DNA of 64,000 nucleotides from Pseudoduganella rivuli (GTDB lineage: Bacteria > Pseudomonadota > Gammaproteobacteria > Burkholderiales > Burkholderiaceae_D): contig NZ_WKJJ01000002.1 in the NCBI RefSeq assembly GCF_009674485.1, positions 372,001-436,000 of the forward strand. The letters are read 5' to 3'. The position numbers and the translations under genes are program-made. The notes beneath the pieces were generated by a model, which saw nothing but the letters and a program-made list of their open reading frames with translations, was not told the DNA's origin and did not search any database. Positions 21,281 through 32,233 of the stretch are shown here, one piece after another; within the stretch, counting starts at the first letter, position 1; the number at the start of each line of letters is the position of its first letter.

Positions 21281-22038
21281 TCTCCATCGGCTTCCGCACG
21301 CTGGTGTACAAGGAAACCCTGCGTTTCTATAAAGTCGCCACGCAAACCATCGCCGCGCCGATCCTGACGGCCATGCTGTACCTGCTGATTTTCGGCCACG
21401 TGCTGGAAGGCCGTGTGCAAGTCTATCCGGGCGTGACGTACACGGCGTTCCTGATTCCCGGCCTGGTCATGATGAGCGTGCTGCAAAACGCATTCGCCAA
21501 CTCGTCGTCGTCGCTGATCCAGTCGAAGATCACGGGCAACCTGGTGTTCGTGCTGCTGACGCCGTTGTCGCACTGGGAAATGTTCTCGGCGTATGTGATT
21601 GCCGCCATGGTGCGCGGCGTGGCCGTCGGACTGGGCGTGTTCATCGTCACCGCGTGGTTTGCCCACCTGTCATTCGTGGCGCCACTGTGGATTGCCGTGT
21701 TTGCGCTGCTGGGCGCCGCGATCCTTGGCACCATGGGACTGATTGCCGGTATCTGGGCCGAGAAATTCGACCAGCTGGCCGCCTTCCAGAATTTCCTCAT
21801 CATGCCGCTGACGTTCCTGTCCGGCGTGTTTTATTCGATTCATTCGCTGCCGCCGTTCTGGCTGACCGTATCGCACCTGAATCCATTCTTTTACATGATC
21901 GATGGCTTCCGCTACGGCTTCTTCGGCCAGTCCGACGTCAATCCGCTCATCAGCGTGGCCATCGTCGGCGGCTTCCTGGCCGTGCTGTCGCTGCTGGCGA
22001 TCCGCCTGCTGGCCAGCGGCTACAGGATGCGCCACTGA
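21277..22038 (+). CDS. yadH: ABC-2 type permease, YadH-like
   Basis: This 253-residue inner-membrane protein has about six hydrophobic helices and the ABC-2 family segments YPGVTYTAFLIPGLVMMSV and FQNFLIMPLTFLSGVFYSI. It is translationally coupled (ATGA) to the ATPase gene and would form the membrane part of the exporter. The substrate is unknown. Confidence 0.92.
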   Translation: MISIGFRTLVYKETLRFYKVATQTIAAPILTAMLYLLIFGHVLEGRVQVYPGVTYTAFLIPGLVMMSVLQNAFANSSSSLIQSKITGNLVFVLLTPLSHWEMFSAYVIAAMVRGVAVGLGVFIVTAWFAHLSFVAPLWIAVFALLGAAILGTMGLIAGIWAEKFDQLAAFQNFLIMPLTFLSGVFYSIHSLPPFWLTVSHLNPFFYMIDGFRYGFFGQSDVNPLISVAIVGGFLAVLSLLAIRLLASGYRMRH

Positions 22039-22112
22039 GGCGCCACTGAGGCACTATCGCCATGGCAACTGAAGACACGTACACCACGCACCACTTTATC
22101 GGGAATATAAAA

Positions 22113-22349
22113 ATGACCACCACCCCTGAAGCGATCCACGGCTATATCGCGGCCGGCCTTGAATGCACCCACCTGGAAGTGGAGGGCGATGGCCAGCACT
22201 TCCAGGCCGTGATCGTGTCGCCGGCCTTTGCCGGCAAGCGCCCGATCCAGCGCCACCAGATCGTCTACGCCGTGCTGGGTGACCGCATGCGCGAAGAAAT
22301 CCACGCGCTGTCGATGAAAACGCTGACGCCTGAAGAATACGCCGCATAA
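22113..22349 (+). CDS. ibaG: BolA-family protein IbaG
   Basis: This 78-residue BolA-like protein shows the family signature [20 protein letters not shown] and [18 protein letters not shown]. By family knowledge BolA proteins bind monothiol glutaredoxins and [2Fe-2S] clusters; IbaG has been linked to acid tolerance and cell-envelope homeostasis. ATG 22113 gives the canonical length; ATG 22062 would add 17 unconserved residues. It lies 16 bp before murA, an arrangement also seen in E. coli (mla-ibaG-murA). Confidence 0.88.
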   Translation: MTTTPEAIHGYIAAGLECTHLEVEGDGQHFQAVIVSPAFAGKRPIQRHQIVYAVLGDRMREEIHALSMKTLTPEEYAA

Positions 22350-22365
22350 GCAAAGGGATACATCC

Positions 22366-23616
22366 GTGGACAAACTCCTCATCAAAGGCGGCAACCGCCT
22401 GCAAGGCGACGTCACCATTTCCGGCGCCAAGAACGCGGCGCTGCCGATCCTGTGCGCGGGCTTGCTGACGTCCGGCGACGTGCAACTGTCGAACGTGCCG
22501 CATCTGCAGGACGTGCGCACCATGCTGCGCCTGCTGGCGCAGACCGGCCTGAAAGTCGATCAGGATGGCGACAAGGTCACCTTGAACGGTTCGAACATCA
22601 CCAGCCTGGAAGCGCCGTATGAATTGGTGAAAACCATGCGCGCATCGATCCTTGTGCTGGGCCCGCTGCTGGCGCGCTTCGGCGAAGCGAAAGTGTCGCT
22701 GCCGGGCGGTTGCGCCATCGGTTCGCGTCCCGTCGACCAGCACATCAAGGGGCTGCAGGCGCTGGGCGCCGAGATCACCATCGAGGCCGGCTATATCCAC
22801 GCCAAATGCAAGAAACTGAAGGGCACCCGCATCGTGACCGACATGATCACGGTGACGGGCACGGAAAACCTGATGATGGCCGCCGTGCTGGCCGAAGGCG
22901 AAACCGTGCTGGAAAACGCCGCGCGCGAGCCGGAAGTCACGGACCTGGCGCACCTGCTGGTGGCGATGGGCGCGAAGATCGAGGGCATCGGCACCGACCG
23001 CCTGGTGATCACCGGCGTGCCTGAACTGCACGGCGCTTCGCACGCGGTGATTTCCGACCGCATCGAAGCGGCGACGTTCCTGTGCGCGGTGGCCGCCACC
23101 GGTGGCGACATCACCATCCGCAATACCCGTACCGACATCATGGACGCGGCGCTCGACAAGCTGCGCGAAATCGGCCTGCGCCTGACCGTAGGCGACGACT
23201 GGATCCGTGCGCAAATGGATGGCCGCCCGCAACCCGTGACATTCCGCACCACCGAATACCCTGGTTTCCCGACCGATATGCAGGCCCAGTTCATGGCGGT
23301 GAACACCATCGCCAACGGCGCCAGCCGCGTGACCGAAACCATCTTCGAAAACCGCTTCATGCACGTCCAGGAGATGAACCGCCTGGGCGCGGCAATTGAA
23401 ACCGATGGCAACACGGCCTTTATCAAAGGCGTGGAGCAGCTCGTGGGCGCCCCTGTGATGGCGACCGATTTGCGCGCTTCGGCTTCGCTGGTAATCGCAG
23501 GCCTGGCCGCCAGGGGCGAAACGCTGGTCGACCGCATCTATCACCTCGACCGCGGCTATGACCGCATGGAAGTGAAGTTGCAGGCGATTGGCGCCGACAT
23601 CAGCCGTATCAAATAA
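22366..23616 (+). CDS. murA: UDP-N-acetylglucosamine 1-carboxyvinyltransferase
   Basis: This 416-residue enzyme performs the first committed step of peptidoglycan synthesis, transferring enolpyruvate from PEP to UDP-GlcNAc. The catalytic Cys116 is in [15 protein letters not shown], so fosfomycin sensitivity is expected from that residue. Other conserved parts are [13 protein letters not shown] and [14 protein letters not shown]. It starts at GTG 22366 and is followed 12 bp later by hisG. Confidence 0.96.
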   Translation: MDKLLIKGGNRLQGDVTISGAKNAALPILCAGLLTSGDVQLSNVPHLQDVRTMLRLLAQTGLKVDQDGDKVTLNGSNITSLEAPYELVKTMRASILVLGPLLARFGEAKVSLPGGCAIGSRPVDQHIKGLQALGAEITIEAGYIHAKCKKLKGTRIVTDMITVTGTENLMMAAVLAEGETVLENAAREPEVTDLAHLLVAMGAKIEGIGTDRLVITGVPELHGASHAVISDRIEAATFLCAVAATGGDITIRNTRTDIMDAALDKLREIGLRLTVGDDWIRAQMDGRPQPVTFRTTEYPGFPTDMQAQFMAVNTIANGASRVTETIFENRFMHVQEMNRLGAAIETDGNTAFIKGVEQLVGAPVMATDLRASASLVIAGLAARGETLVDRIYHLDRGYDRMEVKLQAIGADISRIK

Positions 23617-23628
23617 TCGAGATTAATC

Positions 23629-24309
23629 ATGAGTGGATTTAACAGCGACGCCAACAACCAGTTGATCCTCGCGCTGTCGAAAGGCCGCATTTTCGAAGAC
23701 ACCCTGCCGCTGCTGGAAGCAGCCGGCATCACCGTCACCGAGAATCCGGACACGTCGCGCAAGCTGATCCTGGCCACCAACGACCCCAACGTGCGCGTAC
23801 TGATCGTGCGCGCCACCGACGTGCCGACCTATGTGCAGCATGGCGCGGCGGACTTCGGCGTGGCCGGCAAGGATGTGCTGATCGAGCATGGCGGCGAAGG
23901 CCTGTACCAGCCGGTGGACTTGAACATTGCGCAATGCCGCATGTCCGTCGCTGTGAAATCCGGTTTCGATTACGAAGCGGCCGTGCGCCAGGGCGCGCGC
24001 CTGCGCGTGGCCACCAAGTTTACGACCACGGCGCGCGAACACTTCGCGTCCAAAGGCGTGCACGTGGACCTGATCAAGCTGTATGGCTCGATGGAACTGG
24101 CGCCGCTGGTCGGCCTGTCGGACGCCATCGTCGACCTGGTGTCGACCGGCAGCACCTTGCGGGCGAATAACCTGGTCGAAGTCGAAGAAATCATGCAGAT
24201 CTCGTCGCGCCTGGTGGTCAACCAGGCCGCGCTGAAACTCAAGCGCGCCCGCTTGCAACCGATCATCGAAGCTTTCGAGCGCGCCTCGAAAGCCCGTGCG
24301 AAAGGCTGA
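23629..24309 (+). CDS. hisG: ATP phosphoribosyltransferase, short form
   Basis: This 226-residue short-form HisG catalyses the first step of histidine synthesis (ATP + PRPP). Motifs are [20 protein letters not shown] and [14 protein letters not shown], the PRPP-binding loop. Short-form HisG lacks the C-terminal regulatory domain and needs HisZ, which is not in this window. It starts 12 bp after murA and is separated from hisD by 2 bp. Confidence 0.95.
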   Translation: MSGFNSDANNQLILALSKGRIFEDTLPLLEAAGITVTENPDTSRKLILATNDPNVRVLIVRATDVPTYVQHGAADFGVAGKDVLIEHGGEGLYQPVDLNIAQCRMSVAVKSGFDYEAAVRQGARLRVATKFTTTAREHFASKGVHVDLIKLYGSMELAPLVGLSDAIVDLVSTGSTLRANNLVEVEEIMQISSRLVVNQAALKLKRARLQPIIEAFERASKARAKG

Positions 24310-24311
24310 CC

Positions 24312-25628
24312 ATGACCATCTCTGTTCGTAAGCTCGACTCCACCGCGCCGGATTTCAAGGCCACGCTGGACGCCCTGCTGGCGTTTGAAGCGGAAACCGA
24401 CGACGCGATTGAATCGGCCGTCTCGAAAATCCTGGCCGATGTCAAAAAGCGCGGCAATGCCGCCGTGCTGGAATACACCAACCGCTTCGACCGCCTGCCC
24501 AATGGCGGCGCCGCGTCCGTGGACACGCTGGACTTGCCGGTGGCGGAATTGCAGGCGGCGCTGGACAGCCTGCCAGCCACGCAGCGCGCCGCGCTGCAGA
24601 TCGCGGCGGACCGCATCCGCGCCTTCCACGAGCGCCAGAAAGAAGAGCTGCAAGGCTTTACCTATACCGAGGCCGATGGCACCGTGCTGGGCCAGCGCAT
24701 CACGCCGCTGGACCGCGTGGGCATCTATGTCCCGGGCGGCAAGGCTGCCTACCCGTCGTCCGTGCTGATGAACGCGATTCCCGCCCAGGTGGCCGGTGTC
24801 GGTGAAATCGTCATGGTGGTGCCGACGCCCGATGGCGTGAAAAACCAGATGGTGCTGGCTGCCGCCGCACTGGCCGGCGTGACCCGCGTGATCACCATTG
24901 GTGGCGCGCAGGCCGTTGGCGCGCTGGCCTACGGCACGGAAACCATTGCGCCGGTCGACAAGATCGTCGGCCCCGGCAACGCCTATGTGGCGGCGGCCAA
25001 GCGCCGCGTCTTCGGCACGGTCGGCATCGACATGATTGCCGGCCCGTCGGAAATCCTCGTCGTGTGCGACGGCACCACGGACCCGGACTGGGTCGCGATG
25101 GACTTGTTCTCGCAGGCCGAGCACGATGAACTGGCGCAAGCGATCATGCTGTGCCCGGACGCGGACTATATCGCGCAAGTGGAAGCGGCTATCAATAAAC
25201 TGTTGCCGACCATGCCGCGCCAGGACGTGATCCGCACGTCGCTGACGGACCGCGGCGCGCTGGTCAAGGTGCGTGACATGGATGAAGCGTGCGCGATTGC
25301 CAACAGCATCGCGGCCGAACACCTGGAAATCTCCGCCGAAGAACCGCTGCAGTGGGCCGACAAGATCCGCCACGCGGGCGCCATGTTCCTGGGCCGCTTC
25401 TCGTCTGAATCGCTGGGCGATTATTGCTGCGGCCCGAACCATGTGCTGCCGACGTCGCGCACGGCGCGCTTCTCGTCGCCGCTAGGCGTGTATGACTTCC
25501 AGAAGCGCTCGTCCGTGATTTACGTGTCCGAATCAGGCGCGCAAACCCTGGGCAAGGTCGCCGCGGAACTGGCGTATGGCGAAGGCTTGCAGGCGCATGC
25601 GCGCAGCGCGGAATTGCGGTTGAAATAA
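24312..25628 (+). CDS. hisD: Histidinol dehydrogenase
   Basis: This 438-residue NAD- and zinc-dependent enzyme makes histidine from histidinol. Conserved segments are [38 protein letters not shown], the zinc and active-site region [11 protein letters not shown], and the C-terminal [20 protein letters not shown]. Length and motifs are normal. The next gene, a DNA methyltransferase, starts 2 bp downstream, so it is co-transcribed. Confidence 0.96.
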   Translation: MTISVRKLDSTAPDFKATLDALLAFEAETDDAIESAVSKILADVKKRGNAAVLEYTNRFDRLPNGGAASVDTLDLPVAELQAALDSLPATQRAALQIAADRIRAFHERQKEELQGFTYTEADGTVLGQRITPLDRVGIYVPGGKAAYPSSVLMNAIPAQVAGVGEIVMVVPTPDGVKNQMVLAAAALAGVTRVITIGGAQAVGALAYGTETIAPVDKIVGPGNAYVAAAKRRVFGTVGIDMIAGPSEILVVCDGTTDPDWVAMDLFSQAEHDELAQAIMLCPDADYIAQVEAAINKLLPTMPRQDVIRTSLTDRGALVKVRDMDEACAIANSIAAEHLEISAEEPLQWADKIRHAGAMFLGRFSSESLGDYCCGPNHVLPTSRTARFSSPLGVYDFQKRSSVIYVSESGAQTLGKVAAELAYGEGLQAHARSAELRLK

Positions 25629-25630
25629 GG

Positions 25631-26656
25631 ATGGAGATGCGCGCCACGATGGCTGAACAATCCGATAGCCCTTGGCTGGACCAGGTCTTCTGTGAAGACG
25701 CGCTGGCCGGGCTGGCGCGCATCCCTGACGGCTCGGTGGATTTGATCCTCACCGACCCGCCGTACAACCTGGGCAAGGATTACGGCAACGCGTCCGACCA
25801 GCAGACGGTGGAAGAATACCTGTGCTGGACGGAACGGTGGATCGATGCGGTGCTGCCGAAGCTGAAACCAACCGGCAGCCTGTATATCTTCCTGACGTGG
25901 CGCTATTCGCCTGAAATCTTCGTCATGCTGAAAAAGCGCATGACGATGATGAATGAAATCATTTGGGATCGCCGCGTGCCGTCGATGGGCGGCAGCGTGC
26001 GCAGTTTTTCTTCCGTGCATGACACGGTGGGCTTCTTCGTGGCCCGCAAGGATTACTATTTCGACCTGGACGCCGTGCGTATCCCGTACGACGCCGAGAC
26101 GAAAAAAGCCCGTTCGCGCTCGATTTTCATCGGCGCCAAGTGGCTGGAAGTGGGTTACAACCCGAAAGACGTGTGGAGCGTGTCCCGGCTGCACCGTGAA
26201 CATTCGGAACGGGTCGATCATCCGACCCAGAAACCGCTGGAAATCATTGAACGCATGGTCAAGGCATCGTGTCCGCCGGGAGGCGTGGTGCTGGACTTGT
26301 TCATGGGCAGCGGCACCACGGCGCTGGCGGCGCGCCGCTGCGGCAGGCACTTTGTCGGCTTCGAATTGAATCCGGACTATTGCGCGATCATCGAAGCACG
26401 CCTGGCCGAAGAAGACGCGGCTGCCGCGCTGGCTGCCGCCTTGCCGGTGGCCGATGCCAATGGCAAGCCCGCGCGCGCCAGGACGGCAAAGGCGGCCAAA
26501 GCGGTGAAAACCGTAAAAACTGCGAAAACCACGAAAACTGCCAAGGCTGTAAAGGCAACGAAGCCTGCCCCTGCGGCCAAGGCGGCAAAGACGGTGAAAA
26601 CCGCCGTCCCCAAACGATCCCGGGTCCCCAAACCCCCCGAAGAAATATCCATCTAG
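25631..26656 (+). CDS. Solitary DNA methyltransferase (N6-A/N4-C) with Lys/Ala-rich tail
   Basis: This 341-residue beta-type amino-methyltransferase has the catalytic motif DPPY at residues 42-45 (ILTDPPYNLGKDYG) followed much later by the SAM-binding motif DLFMGSGTTAL (about 222-232); the order IV then I defines the group. HPTQKPLEIIERM is motif X-like. From about 265 to 330 the protein becomes a low-complexity Lys/Ala/Thr/Val tail (AKTVKTAKTTKTAKAVK) resembling histone H1-like tails and likely to bind DNA nonspecifically. No restriction enzyme gene is nearby, so it is probably a solitary epigenetic methylase. It sits between hisD and hisC in the histidine operon. Alternative starts exist at 25637 and 25649. 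The recognition sequence is unknown. Confidence 0.88.
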   Translation: MEMRATMAEQSDSPWLDQVFCEDALAGLARIPDGSVDLILTDPPYNLGKDYGNASDQQTVEEYLCWTERWIDAVLPKLKPTGSLYIFLTWRYSPEIFVMLKKRMTMMNEIIWDRRVPSMGGSVRSFSSVHDTVGFFVARKDYYFDLDAVRIPYDAETKKARSRSIFIGAKWLEVGYNPKDVWSVSRLHREHSERVDHPTQKPLEIIERMVKASCPPGGVVLDLFMGSGTTALAARRCGRHFVGFELNPDYCAIIEARLAEEDAAAALAAALPVADANGKPARARTAKAAKAVKTVKTAKTTKTAKAVKATKPAPAAKAAKTVKTAVPKRSRVPKPPEEISI

Positions 26657-26674
26657 TGTAAGGAGTGCAGCAAG

Positions 26675-27766
26675 ATGTCCATCGACAGTCTCATCCGCAA
26701 TACCATCCGTTCCGACGTACTGGCCATTCCCGGCTACCACGTCGCCGATGCCAGCGGTTATATCAAACTGGATGCGATGGAAAATCCTTACCCGCTGCCG
26801 AACCATCTGGCCACGGACCTGGCCCAGCGCCTGGCCAACGTGGCGCTGAACCGCTATCCGGTGGCGTCGTATACCACGCTGAAGGAGCGTATCTGCAAGC
26901 AGCTGGGCGTGCCGGCAGGTTACGACGTCTTGCTGGGCAATGGTTCCGATGAACTGATTTCCATCCTGGACATGGCGTGCGCACACCAGGACCGCCGCGC
27001 CGTCGTGCTGGCGCCGGTGCCGACCTTCGTCATGTATGCCCGTTCCGCGCAATTTGCCGGCATGGATTTCGTCGGCGTGCCGTTGAAGGACGACCTGACG
27101 CTCGATAAAGACGCGATGCTGGCCGCCATCGCCCAGCACAAGCCGGCGCTGGTGTACCTGTCGTACCCGAACAACCCGACCGGCAACCTGTTCGATGAAA
27201 ACGACATGGTGGAGATCATCCGCGCGCTCGGCGACACCGGGATTGCCGTGGTCGACGAAGCCTATGAACCGTTTGCGCAACAGAGTTTCATGTCCCGTTT
27301 GCCGGAATTCGACAACCTGGTGGTCATGCGCACGGTGTCGAAACTGGGCCTGGCCGGCATCCGCCTGGGCTACATGTCGGCCGCGCCAAAATTGCTCGAA
27401 CAACTGGACAAGGTCCGTCCGCCGTACAATATCAATGTTTTGACCCAGGTAGCCGCCGAATTTGCCCTCGACAACATCGAAGTGCTGAACGGCCAGGCTG
27501 CCCAGCTGCGCAACGAGCGCGCTGCGCTGTCTGCCGCATTGACAGCAATTCCGGGTGTACAAGTGTTCCCGTCGGCCGCCAATTTCATCCTGGCGCGCGT
27601 ACCGGATGCGGACGCTGCTAATGCCTATCTCTTATCCCAGAAGGTATTGGTTAAAAATGTGGGTAAAATGCATGGTGTACTGACCAATTGTCTGCGTATC
27701 ACGGTCAGCACGCCGGAAGAGAACGCCGCCTTTTTGGCTGCCTTCAAGGCAGCGATGGCGGCTTGA
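26675..27766 (+). CDS. hisC: Histidinol-phosphate aminotransferase
   Basis: This 363-residue PLP-dependent aminotransferase converts imidazole acetol phosphate and glutamate to histidinol phosphate. It shows [12 protein letters not shown] near the N-terminus, [24 protein letters not shown], and the PLP lysine in [23 protein letters not shown] precedes ATG 26675. It belongs to the his operon, 18 bp after the methyltransferase. Confidence 0.96.
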   Translation: MSIDSLIRNTIRSDVLAIPGYHVADASGYIKLDAMENPYPLPNHLATDLAQRLANVALNRYPVASYTTLKERICKQLGVPAGYDVLLGNGSDELISILDMACAHQDRRAVVLAPVPTFVMYARSAQFAGMDFVGVPLKDDLTLDKDAMLAAIAQHKPALVYLSYPNNPTGNLFDENDMVEIIRALGDTGIAVVDEAYEPFAQQSFMSRLPEFDNLVVMRTVSKLGLAGIRLGYMSAAPKLLEQLDKVRPPYNINVLTQVAAEFALDNIEVLNGQAAQLRNERAALSAALTAIPGVQVFPSAANFILARVPDADAANAYLLSQKVLVKNVGKMHGVLTNCLRITVSTPEENAAFLAAFKAAMAA

Positions 27767-27783
27767 CCATCACAGAGTTTCCA

Positions 27784-28374
27784 ATGAACCGCACCGCAGA
27801 AATCACCCGCAACACCAGCGAGACGCAAGTCCGCGTGGCCATCAACCTGGATGGCACCGGCCAGCAAAAGCTGAACACGGGCGTCCCTTTCCTGGACCAC
27901 ATGCTGGACCAGATCGCCCGCCATGGCCTGATCGACCTTGATATCGAAGCCACCGGCGACATCCATATCGACAACCACCACACGGTGGAAGACGTCGGCA
28001 TCACGCTGGGCATGGCGTTCGCCAAGGCAGTCGGCGACAAGAAAGGCATCCGCCGCTATGGCCATGCCTACGTCCCGCTGGACGAAGCGCTGTCGCGCGT
28101 GGTGATCGACTTTTCGGGCCGTCCCGGCATCGAATACCACATCCCATTCACGCGCGCGATGATTGGCACGTTTGACGTCGACCTGACCCTGGAATTTTTC
28201 CGCGGCTTCGTCAATCACGCGCAAGTCACCTTGCATATCGATAACCTGCGGGGCACCAATGCCCACCACCAGTGCGAAACCGTGTTCAAAGCCTTTGGCC
28301 GCGCGTTGCGCATGGCCACGGAGCTCGATGCGCGCGCCGCAGGCACGATTCCATCGACTAAAGGTAGCTTGTGA
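27784..28374 (+). CDS. hisB: Imidazoleglycerol-phosphate dehydratase
   Basis: This 196-residue monofunctional HisB lacks the phosphatase domain of the E. coli fusion. The metal-binding motifs [25 protein letters not shown] and the second pair [20 protein letters not shown] are all present. ATG 27784 is chosen because [18 protein letters not shown] is the usual N-terminus; an upstream in-frame ATG lies inside hisC. It follows hisC by 17 bp. Confidence 0.96.
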   Translation: MNRTAEITRNTSETQVRVAINLDGTGQQKLNTGVPFLDHMLDQIARHGLIDLDIEATGDIHIDNHHTVEDVGITLGMAFAKAVGDKKGIRRYGHAYVPLDEALSRVVIDFSGRPGIEYHIPFTRAMIGTFDVDLTLEFFRGFVNHAQVTLHIDNLRGTNAHHQCETVFKAFGRALRMATELDARAAGTIPSTKGSL

Positions 28375-28432
28375 TCAAACTTGCTGCGCTTGACACTTGC
28401 GCAAGCGCAGTGGTCTCTGCTTGAATGGCATT

Positions 28433-29071
28433 ATGAAGAAAATCGTAGTAGTTGATTATGGCGTGGGCAACCTGCGCTCGGTCGCGCAAGCCTTGCGCGC
28501 CGTGGCGCCGGAGGCCGACGTACGCATTTCCGGCGAAGTCGCTGACATCGCCGATGCCGAACGCATCGTCTTGCCGGGCCAGGGCGCCATGGCGGACTGC
28601 ATGCGGGGCTTGCGCGAATCCGGCCTGCTCGACGCCGTGCTGCGCGCAGCGGAAGTCAAACCGCTGCTCGGTGTGTGCATCGGCGAGCAAATGCTGTTTG
28701 AATCGTCCGAGGAAGGCAATGCCCAGGGTTTGGGCTTGCTGCCAGGCAAAGTCGTGCGTTTCCAGCTCGACGGCTTGCTGCAGGAAGACGGTTCCCGTTA
28801 CAAAGTCCCGCAAATGGGCTGGAACCAGGTACGCCAGAGCAGCGCGCATGCGCTGTGGGAAGGCATACCGGACAACGCGTATTTCTATTTCGTGCATAGT
28901 TACTATGTACAGCCCGCGAATCCGGCGCATCAGGTCGGCGAAACCGTTTACGGCCAGCCATTCTGCTGCGCGGTGGCGCGCGACAACATCTTTGCAACGC
29001 AATTCCACCCGGAAAAGAGTGCCGCAGCCGGCCTCCAGCTGTACAAGAATTTCGTTCACTGGCAACCATAA
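28433..29071 (+). CDS. hisH: Imidazole glycerol phosphate synthase, glutaminase subunit
   Basis: This 212-residue class I glutamine amidotransferase feeds ammonia to HisF. It has the nucleophile Cys82 in [12 protein letters not shown] and the His/Glu pair in [21 protein letters not shown] 28433 gives the canonical [14 protein letters not shown] start. The 58-bp gap after hisB contains a TTGACA-like hexamer (28390-28395) but no convincing -10, so an internal promoter is only a possibility. Confidence 0.96.
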   Translation: MKKIVVVDYGVGNLRSVAQALRAVAPEADVRISGEVADIADAERIVLPGQGAMADCMRGLRESGLLDAVLRAAEVKPLLGVCIGEQMLFESSEEGNAQGLGLLPGKVVRFQLDGLLQEDGSRYKVPQMGWNQVRQSSAHALWEGIPDNAYFYFVHSYYVQPANPAHQVGETVYGQPFCCAVARDNIFATQFHPEKSAAAGLQLYKNFVHWQP

Positions 29072-29092
29072 CCCCTACTTTTCAATCCCATT

Positions 29093-29875
29093 ATGCTGCT
29101 CATTCCTGCCATCGACCTGAAAGACGGTCACTGCGTTCGCCTGAAACAAGGCGATATGGAACTTGCCACCGTGTTTTCCGAAGACCCGGCCGAAATGGCC
29201 CGTCACTGGCTGATGCAAGGCGCCCGCCGCCTGCACCTGGTGGATTTGAACGGTGCATTTGCCGGCAAACCAAAGAACGAAGGCGCCGTGAAATCCATCC
29301 TCAAGGTGGTGCAAGAGTTCGCGCTGGAAAACGATATCGATGAAATCCCCGTCCAGCTGGGCGGCGGCATCCGCGATCTCGACACCATCGAACGCTACCT
29401 CGACGACGGCATCAGCTACATCATCATCGGCACCGCCGCCGTGAAAAGCCCGGGCTTCCTGCACGACGCGTGCGGCGCCTTCCCCGGCCACATCATCGTG
29501 GGCCTGGACGCGAAAGACGGCAAAGTCGCCACCGATGGCTGGAGCAAGATGTCCGGCCACGAAGTGATCGACCTGGCGCAGAAATTCGAAGCCTACGGCG
29601 TGGAATCGATCATTTACACCGACATCGGCCGCGACGGCATGATGGGCGGCGTCAATATCGAAGCCACCGTGCGCCTGGCGCAAGCCGTGCGCATCCCGAT
29701 CATTGCCTCGGGCGGCCTGCACAACATTACCGACGTGGAAAAACTGTGCGAAGTGCAGGACGAAGGGATCGAAGGCGTGATTTGCGGCCGATCCATCTAC
29801 GAAGGCACGCTGGACCTGAACTCGGCCCAGTTGCGCGCCGACGAACTGACGGAAGGCAGCCTGGAGGCTGAATAA
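29093..29875 (+). CDS. hisA: ProFAR isomerase (HisA)
   Basis: This 260-residue (beta-alpha)8-barrel enzyme isomerises ProFAR to PRFAR. Diagnostic segments are [20 protein letters not shown] with its catalytic Asp, [20 protein letters not shown], the second Asp in [14 protein letters not shown], and [15 protein letters not shown]. It lies 21 bp after hisH and 3 bp before hisF. Confidence 0.96.
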   Translation: MLLIPAIDLKDGHCVRLKQGDMELATVFSEDPAEMARHWLMQGARRLHLVDLNGAFAGKPKNEGAVKSILKVVQEFALENDIDEIPVQLGGGIRDLDTIERYLDDGISYIIIGTAAVKSPGFLHDACGAFPGHIIVGLDAKDGKVATDGWSKMSGHEVIDLAQKFEAYGVESIIYTDIGRDGMMGGVNIEATVRLAQAVRIPIIASGGLHNITDVEKLCEVQDEGIEGVICGRSIYEGTLDLNSAQLRADELTEGSLEAE

Positions 29876-29878
29876 CCC

Positions 29879-30640
29879 ATGCTGGCAAAACGCATCATCC
29901 CCTGCCTGGACGTGACCGATGGCCGCGTCGTGAAAGGCGTCAACTTCACCGAGCTGCGCGACGCCGGCGATCCGGTGGAAATCGCGCGCCGCTATGACGA
30001 GCAGGGCGCCGACGAACTGACTTTCCTGGACATTACTGCGTCGTCCGATAACCGTGGCCTGATCCTCGACATCATCGAAGCGGTGGCGTCGCAAGTATTC
30101 ATCCCGCTGACGGTGGGCGGCGGCGTGCGCCAGGTGGAAGATGTGCGCCGCCTGCTGAACGCGGGCGCCGACAAGGTCAGCATGAACACGTCGGCCGTGA
30201 CCAATCCGCAACTGGTGTACGATGCTTCCCAGAAGCATGGTTCCCAATGCATCGTGGTGGCGATCGACGCCAAGCAGGTATCGCCCGGCAAATGGGAAGT
30301 GTTTACCCATGGCGGCCGCAAAGCCACCGGCCTTGACGCGGTGGAATGGGCGAAGAAAATGGAAACGCTGGGCGCGGGCGAGTTGCTGCTGACGTCGATG
30401 GACCGCGACGGCACCAAGTCCGGTTTCGACCTGGGCTTGACGCGCGCCGTGTCCGACGCCGTGGGCATCCCCGTGATTGCGTCCGGCGGCGTGGGCGGCC
30501 TGCAAGACCTGGCCGACGGCGTCAAGCTGGGCCATGCCGATGCGGTGCTGGCGGCCAGCATTTTCCATTATGGCCAGCACACGGTACAGGAAGCCAAGCG
30601 TTTCATGGCGCAGCAGGGCATCCCGATGCGCCTGCTCTGA
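29879..30640 (+). CDS. hisF: Imidazole glycerol phosphate synthase, cyclase subunit
   Basis: This 253-residue barrel subunit uses ammonia from HisH to form IGP and AICAR. Conserved parts are [20 protein letters not shown] with the catalytic Asp, [38 protein letters not shown], and [16 protein letters not shown] with the second Asp. The length is standard. Confidence 0.97.
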   Translation: MLAKRIIPCLDVTDGRVVKGVNFTELRDAGDPVEIARRYDEQGADELTFLDITASSDNRGLILDIIEAVASQVFIPLTVGGGVRQVEDVRRLLNAGADKVSMNTSAVTNPQLVYDASQKHGSQCIVVAIDAKQVSPGKWEVFTHGGRKATGLDAVEWAKKMETLGAGELLLTSMDRDGTKSGFDLGLTRAVSDAVGIPVIASGGVGGLQDLADGVKLGHADAVLAASIFHYGQHTVQEAKRFMAQQGIPMRLL

Positions 30641-30657
30641 ACGAAGGAAGACCTATC

Positions 30658-31098
30658 ATGATGCCGACTCAGACTCCCAGCGTGGCGAAAGCCAAGTGGC
30701 TGAACAAGATCAAGTGGGATGAACATGGCCTGGTGCCGGTGATCGCGCAGGAAGCGGGCACCAACAACGTGCTGATGTTCGCCTGGATGAACCGTGACGC
30801 CCTGTATAAAACCGTGGAGCTGGGCGAGGCCGTGTACTGGAGCCGTTCGCGCAAGAAGCTGTGGCACAAGGGCGAAGAGTCCGGCCACACGCAGAAAGTG
30901 CTGGAAATCCGCCTCGACTGCGACGAAGACGTGGTGTTGCTGAAGATTGAACAGGCTGGCGGCATCGCGTGCCACACGGGCCGCCATTCGTGCTTCTTCA
31001 ACAAGTTCGACGGCGACGCCAAGGAAGGCGACTGGCAGGCAGCCGATCCGGTATTGAAAGATCCGGAAACGATTTATACGGAAGCGAAGAAACAATAA
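30658..31098 (+). CDS. hisI: Phosphoribosyl-AMP cyclohydrolase
   Basis: This 146-residue zinc enzyme opens the adenine ring of PR-AMP. It shows [20 protein letters not shown], the metal-binding [17 protein letters not shown] and the cysteine/histidine motif [10 protein letters not shown]. It is a stand-alone HisI, not fused to HisE. Its stop overlaps the hisE ATG by one base. Confidence 0.95.
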   Translation: MMPTQTPSVAKAKWLNKIKWDEHGLVPVIAQEAGTNNVLMFAWMNRDALYKTVELGEAVYWSRSRKKLWHKGEESGHTQKVLEIRLDCDEDVVLLKIEQAGGIACHTGRHSCFFNKFDGDAKEGDWQAADPVLKDPETIYTEAKKQ

Positions 31099-31436
31099 TG
31101 AGCACCATCCTGGACCGGCTGGCCGAAACCATTGAAGCGCGCAAGCCTGTCAATGGCGGCGACCCCGCCACGTCGTACGTCGCCAAATTGTTCGCCAAGG
31201 GCGACGATGCGATCCTGAAGAAAGTCGGCGAAGAAGCCGTGGAAGCCGTGATGGCCGCGAAAGACGCCCGCAATGGCGGCGACAGCGGCAAAGTACTGTA
31301 CGAATGCGCCGATCTGTGGTTCCATTCGATCGTGATGCTGGCGCAGTTCGGCCTGACCCCGCAGCAAGTGCTGGATGAACTGGCGCGGCGCGAAGGGTTG
31401 TCCGGGCTGGAAGAAAAAGCCGCGCGCAAGGACTAA
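31098..31436 (+). CDS. hisE: Phosphoribosyl-ATP pyrophosphatase
   Basis: This 112-residue all-alpha MazG-like enzyme hydrolyses PR-ATP to PR-AMP. Conserved acidic metal ligands appear in [16 protein letters not shown] and [14 protein letters not shown]. It overlaps hisI by one base and is followed 20 bp later by the HIT gene. It is the last his gene of the run. Confidence 0.95.
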   Translation: MSTILDRLAETIEARKPVNGGDPATSYVAKLFAKGDDAILKKVGEEAVEAVMAAKDARNGGDSGKVLYECADLWFHSIVMLAQFGLTPQQVLDELARREGLSGLEEKAARKD

Positions 31437-31456
31437 CGAATTTCATCGGAGTTGTA

Positions 31457-31840
31457 GTGGATAATTGCCTGTTTTGTAAAATCGCCCAGAAGCAAATTCC
31501 CTCGTCCATCGTCTATGAAGACGAAGAACTGATGGTCTTCAAGGACATCCGTCCCGCCGCGCCGGTGCACTTGCTGGTGATCCCGAAAACCCACATCACG
31601 ACCCTGTCCGATTGCACCGCCGGCCATGCGCCGCTGCTGGGCCGCATGCTGGCGCTGGCGCCACGCCTGGCGGAAGAACACGGCTGCGCCGTGAGTTTCA
31701 ACGACGACGGCGAACCATCGGGCGGCTACAAAACACTGATCAACAGTGGTCCGGACGGTGGCCAGGAAATCTATCACCTGCACTTGCACGTGATTGGCGG
31801 TCCGCATCCATGGCGGGTGGAGCCTCCGCGCCACGGCTGA
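31457..31840 (+). CDS. hinT: HIT-family nucleotide-binding hydrolase (HinT-like)
   Basis: This 127-residue histidine-triad protein has the catalytic HLHLHVIGG motif (H107, H109, H111) near its C-terminus and NCLFCKIAQKQIPSSIVYED at its start. HinT enzymes hydrolyse nucleoside phosphoramidates. It starts at GTG 31457. The position between hisE and tatA is common in betaproteobacteria. The symbol is by family resemblance. Confidence 0.9.
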   Translation: MDNCLFCKIAQKQIPSSIVYEDEELMVFKDIRPAAPVHLLVIPKTHITTLSDCTAGHAPLLGRMLALAPRLAEEHGCAVSFNDDGEPSGGYKTLINSGPDGGQEIYHLHLHVIGGPHPWRVEPPRHG

Positions 31841-31961
31841 TATCCGGGAACCGGTGGGTTCTCTCATATAGTTATGCCAATATGACAAGCACATGACATG
31901 CGTCAATCGCGTATACTGTGCTGATTAACAGTTTTGGACGCTTGCGTCCTGCAAGGGGAAA

Positions 31962-32192
31962 ATGATGGGTTCGTTTAGCGTATGGCACTGGCTGGTCGTT
32001 CTGGTGATCGTCATCCTGGTATTCGGCACGAAAAAGCTGGGCAATATCGGTTCCGACGTGGGCAAGGCAGTCAAAGGCTTTAAAGATGGCATGAAGGGCG
32101 ACGAAGACAAGCCGGCCGCGCCATCGGCGCCGTCGCAGGTCGCCGACAAGACCACCATCGACGTCGACGCCAAAGAGAAGAACAAGCTCTGA
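31962..32192 (+). CDS. tatA: Sec-independent translocase subunit TatA
   Basis: This 76-residue protein has an N-terminal membrane helix ([14 protein letters not shown]), the [20 protein letters not shown] hinge and amphipathic helix, and a charged tail. TatA polymerises to let folded twin-arginine proteins through the inner membrane. GGGGAAA precedes the tandem ATGATG start. A TATACT at 31912-31917 could be a -10 of a tat promoter. Confidence 0.95.
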   Translation: MMGSFSVWHWLVVLVIVILVFGTKKLGNIGSDVGKAVKGFKDGMKGDEDKPAAPSAPSQVADKTTIDVDAKEKNKL

Positions 32193-32233
32193 GGCGCTGC
32201 CGGCAATGTCTGATTTGCCGGCATGTCTAATCT

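Noticed and set aside
26377..26652. Antisense frame opposite the methyltransferase tail, hydrophobic-looking
   Set aside because: It mirrors the Lys/Ala repeat; no start signal or homology.
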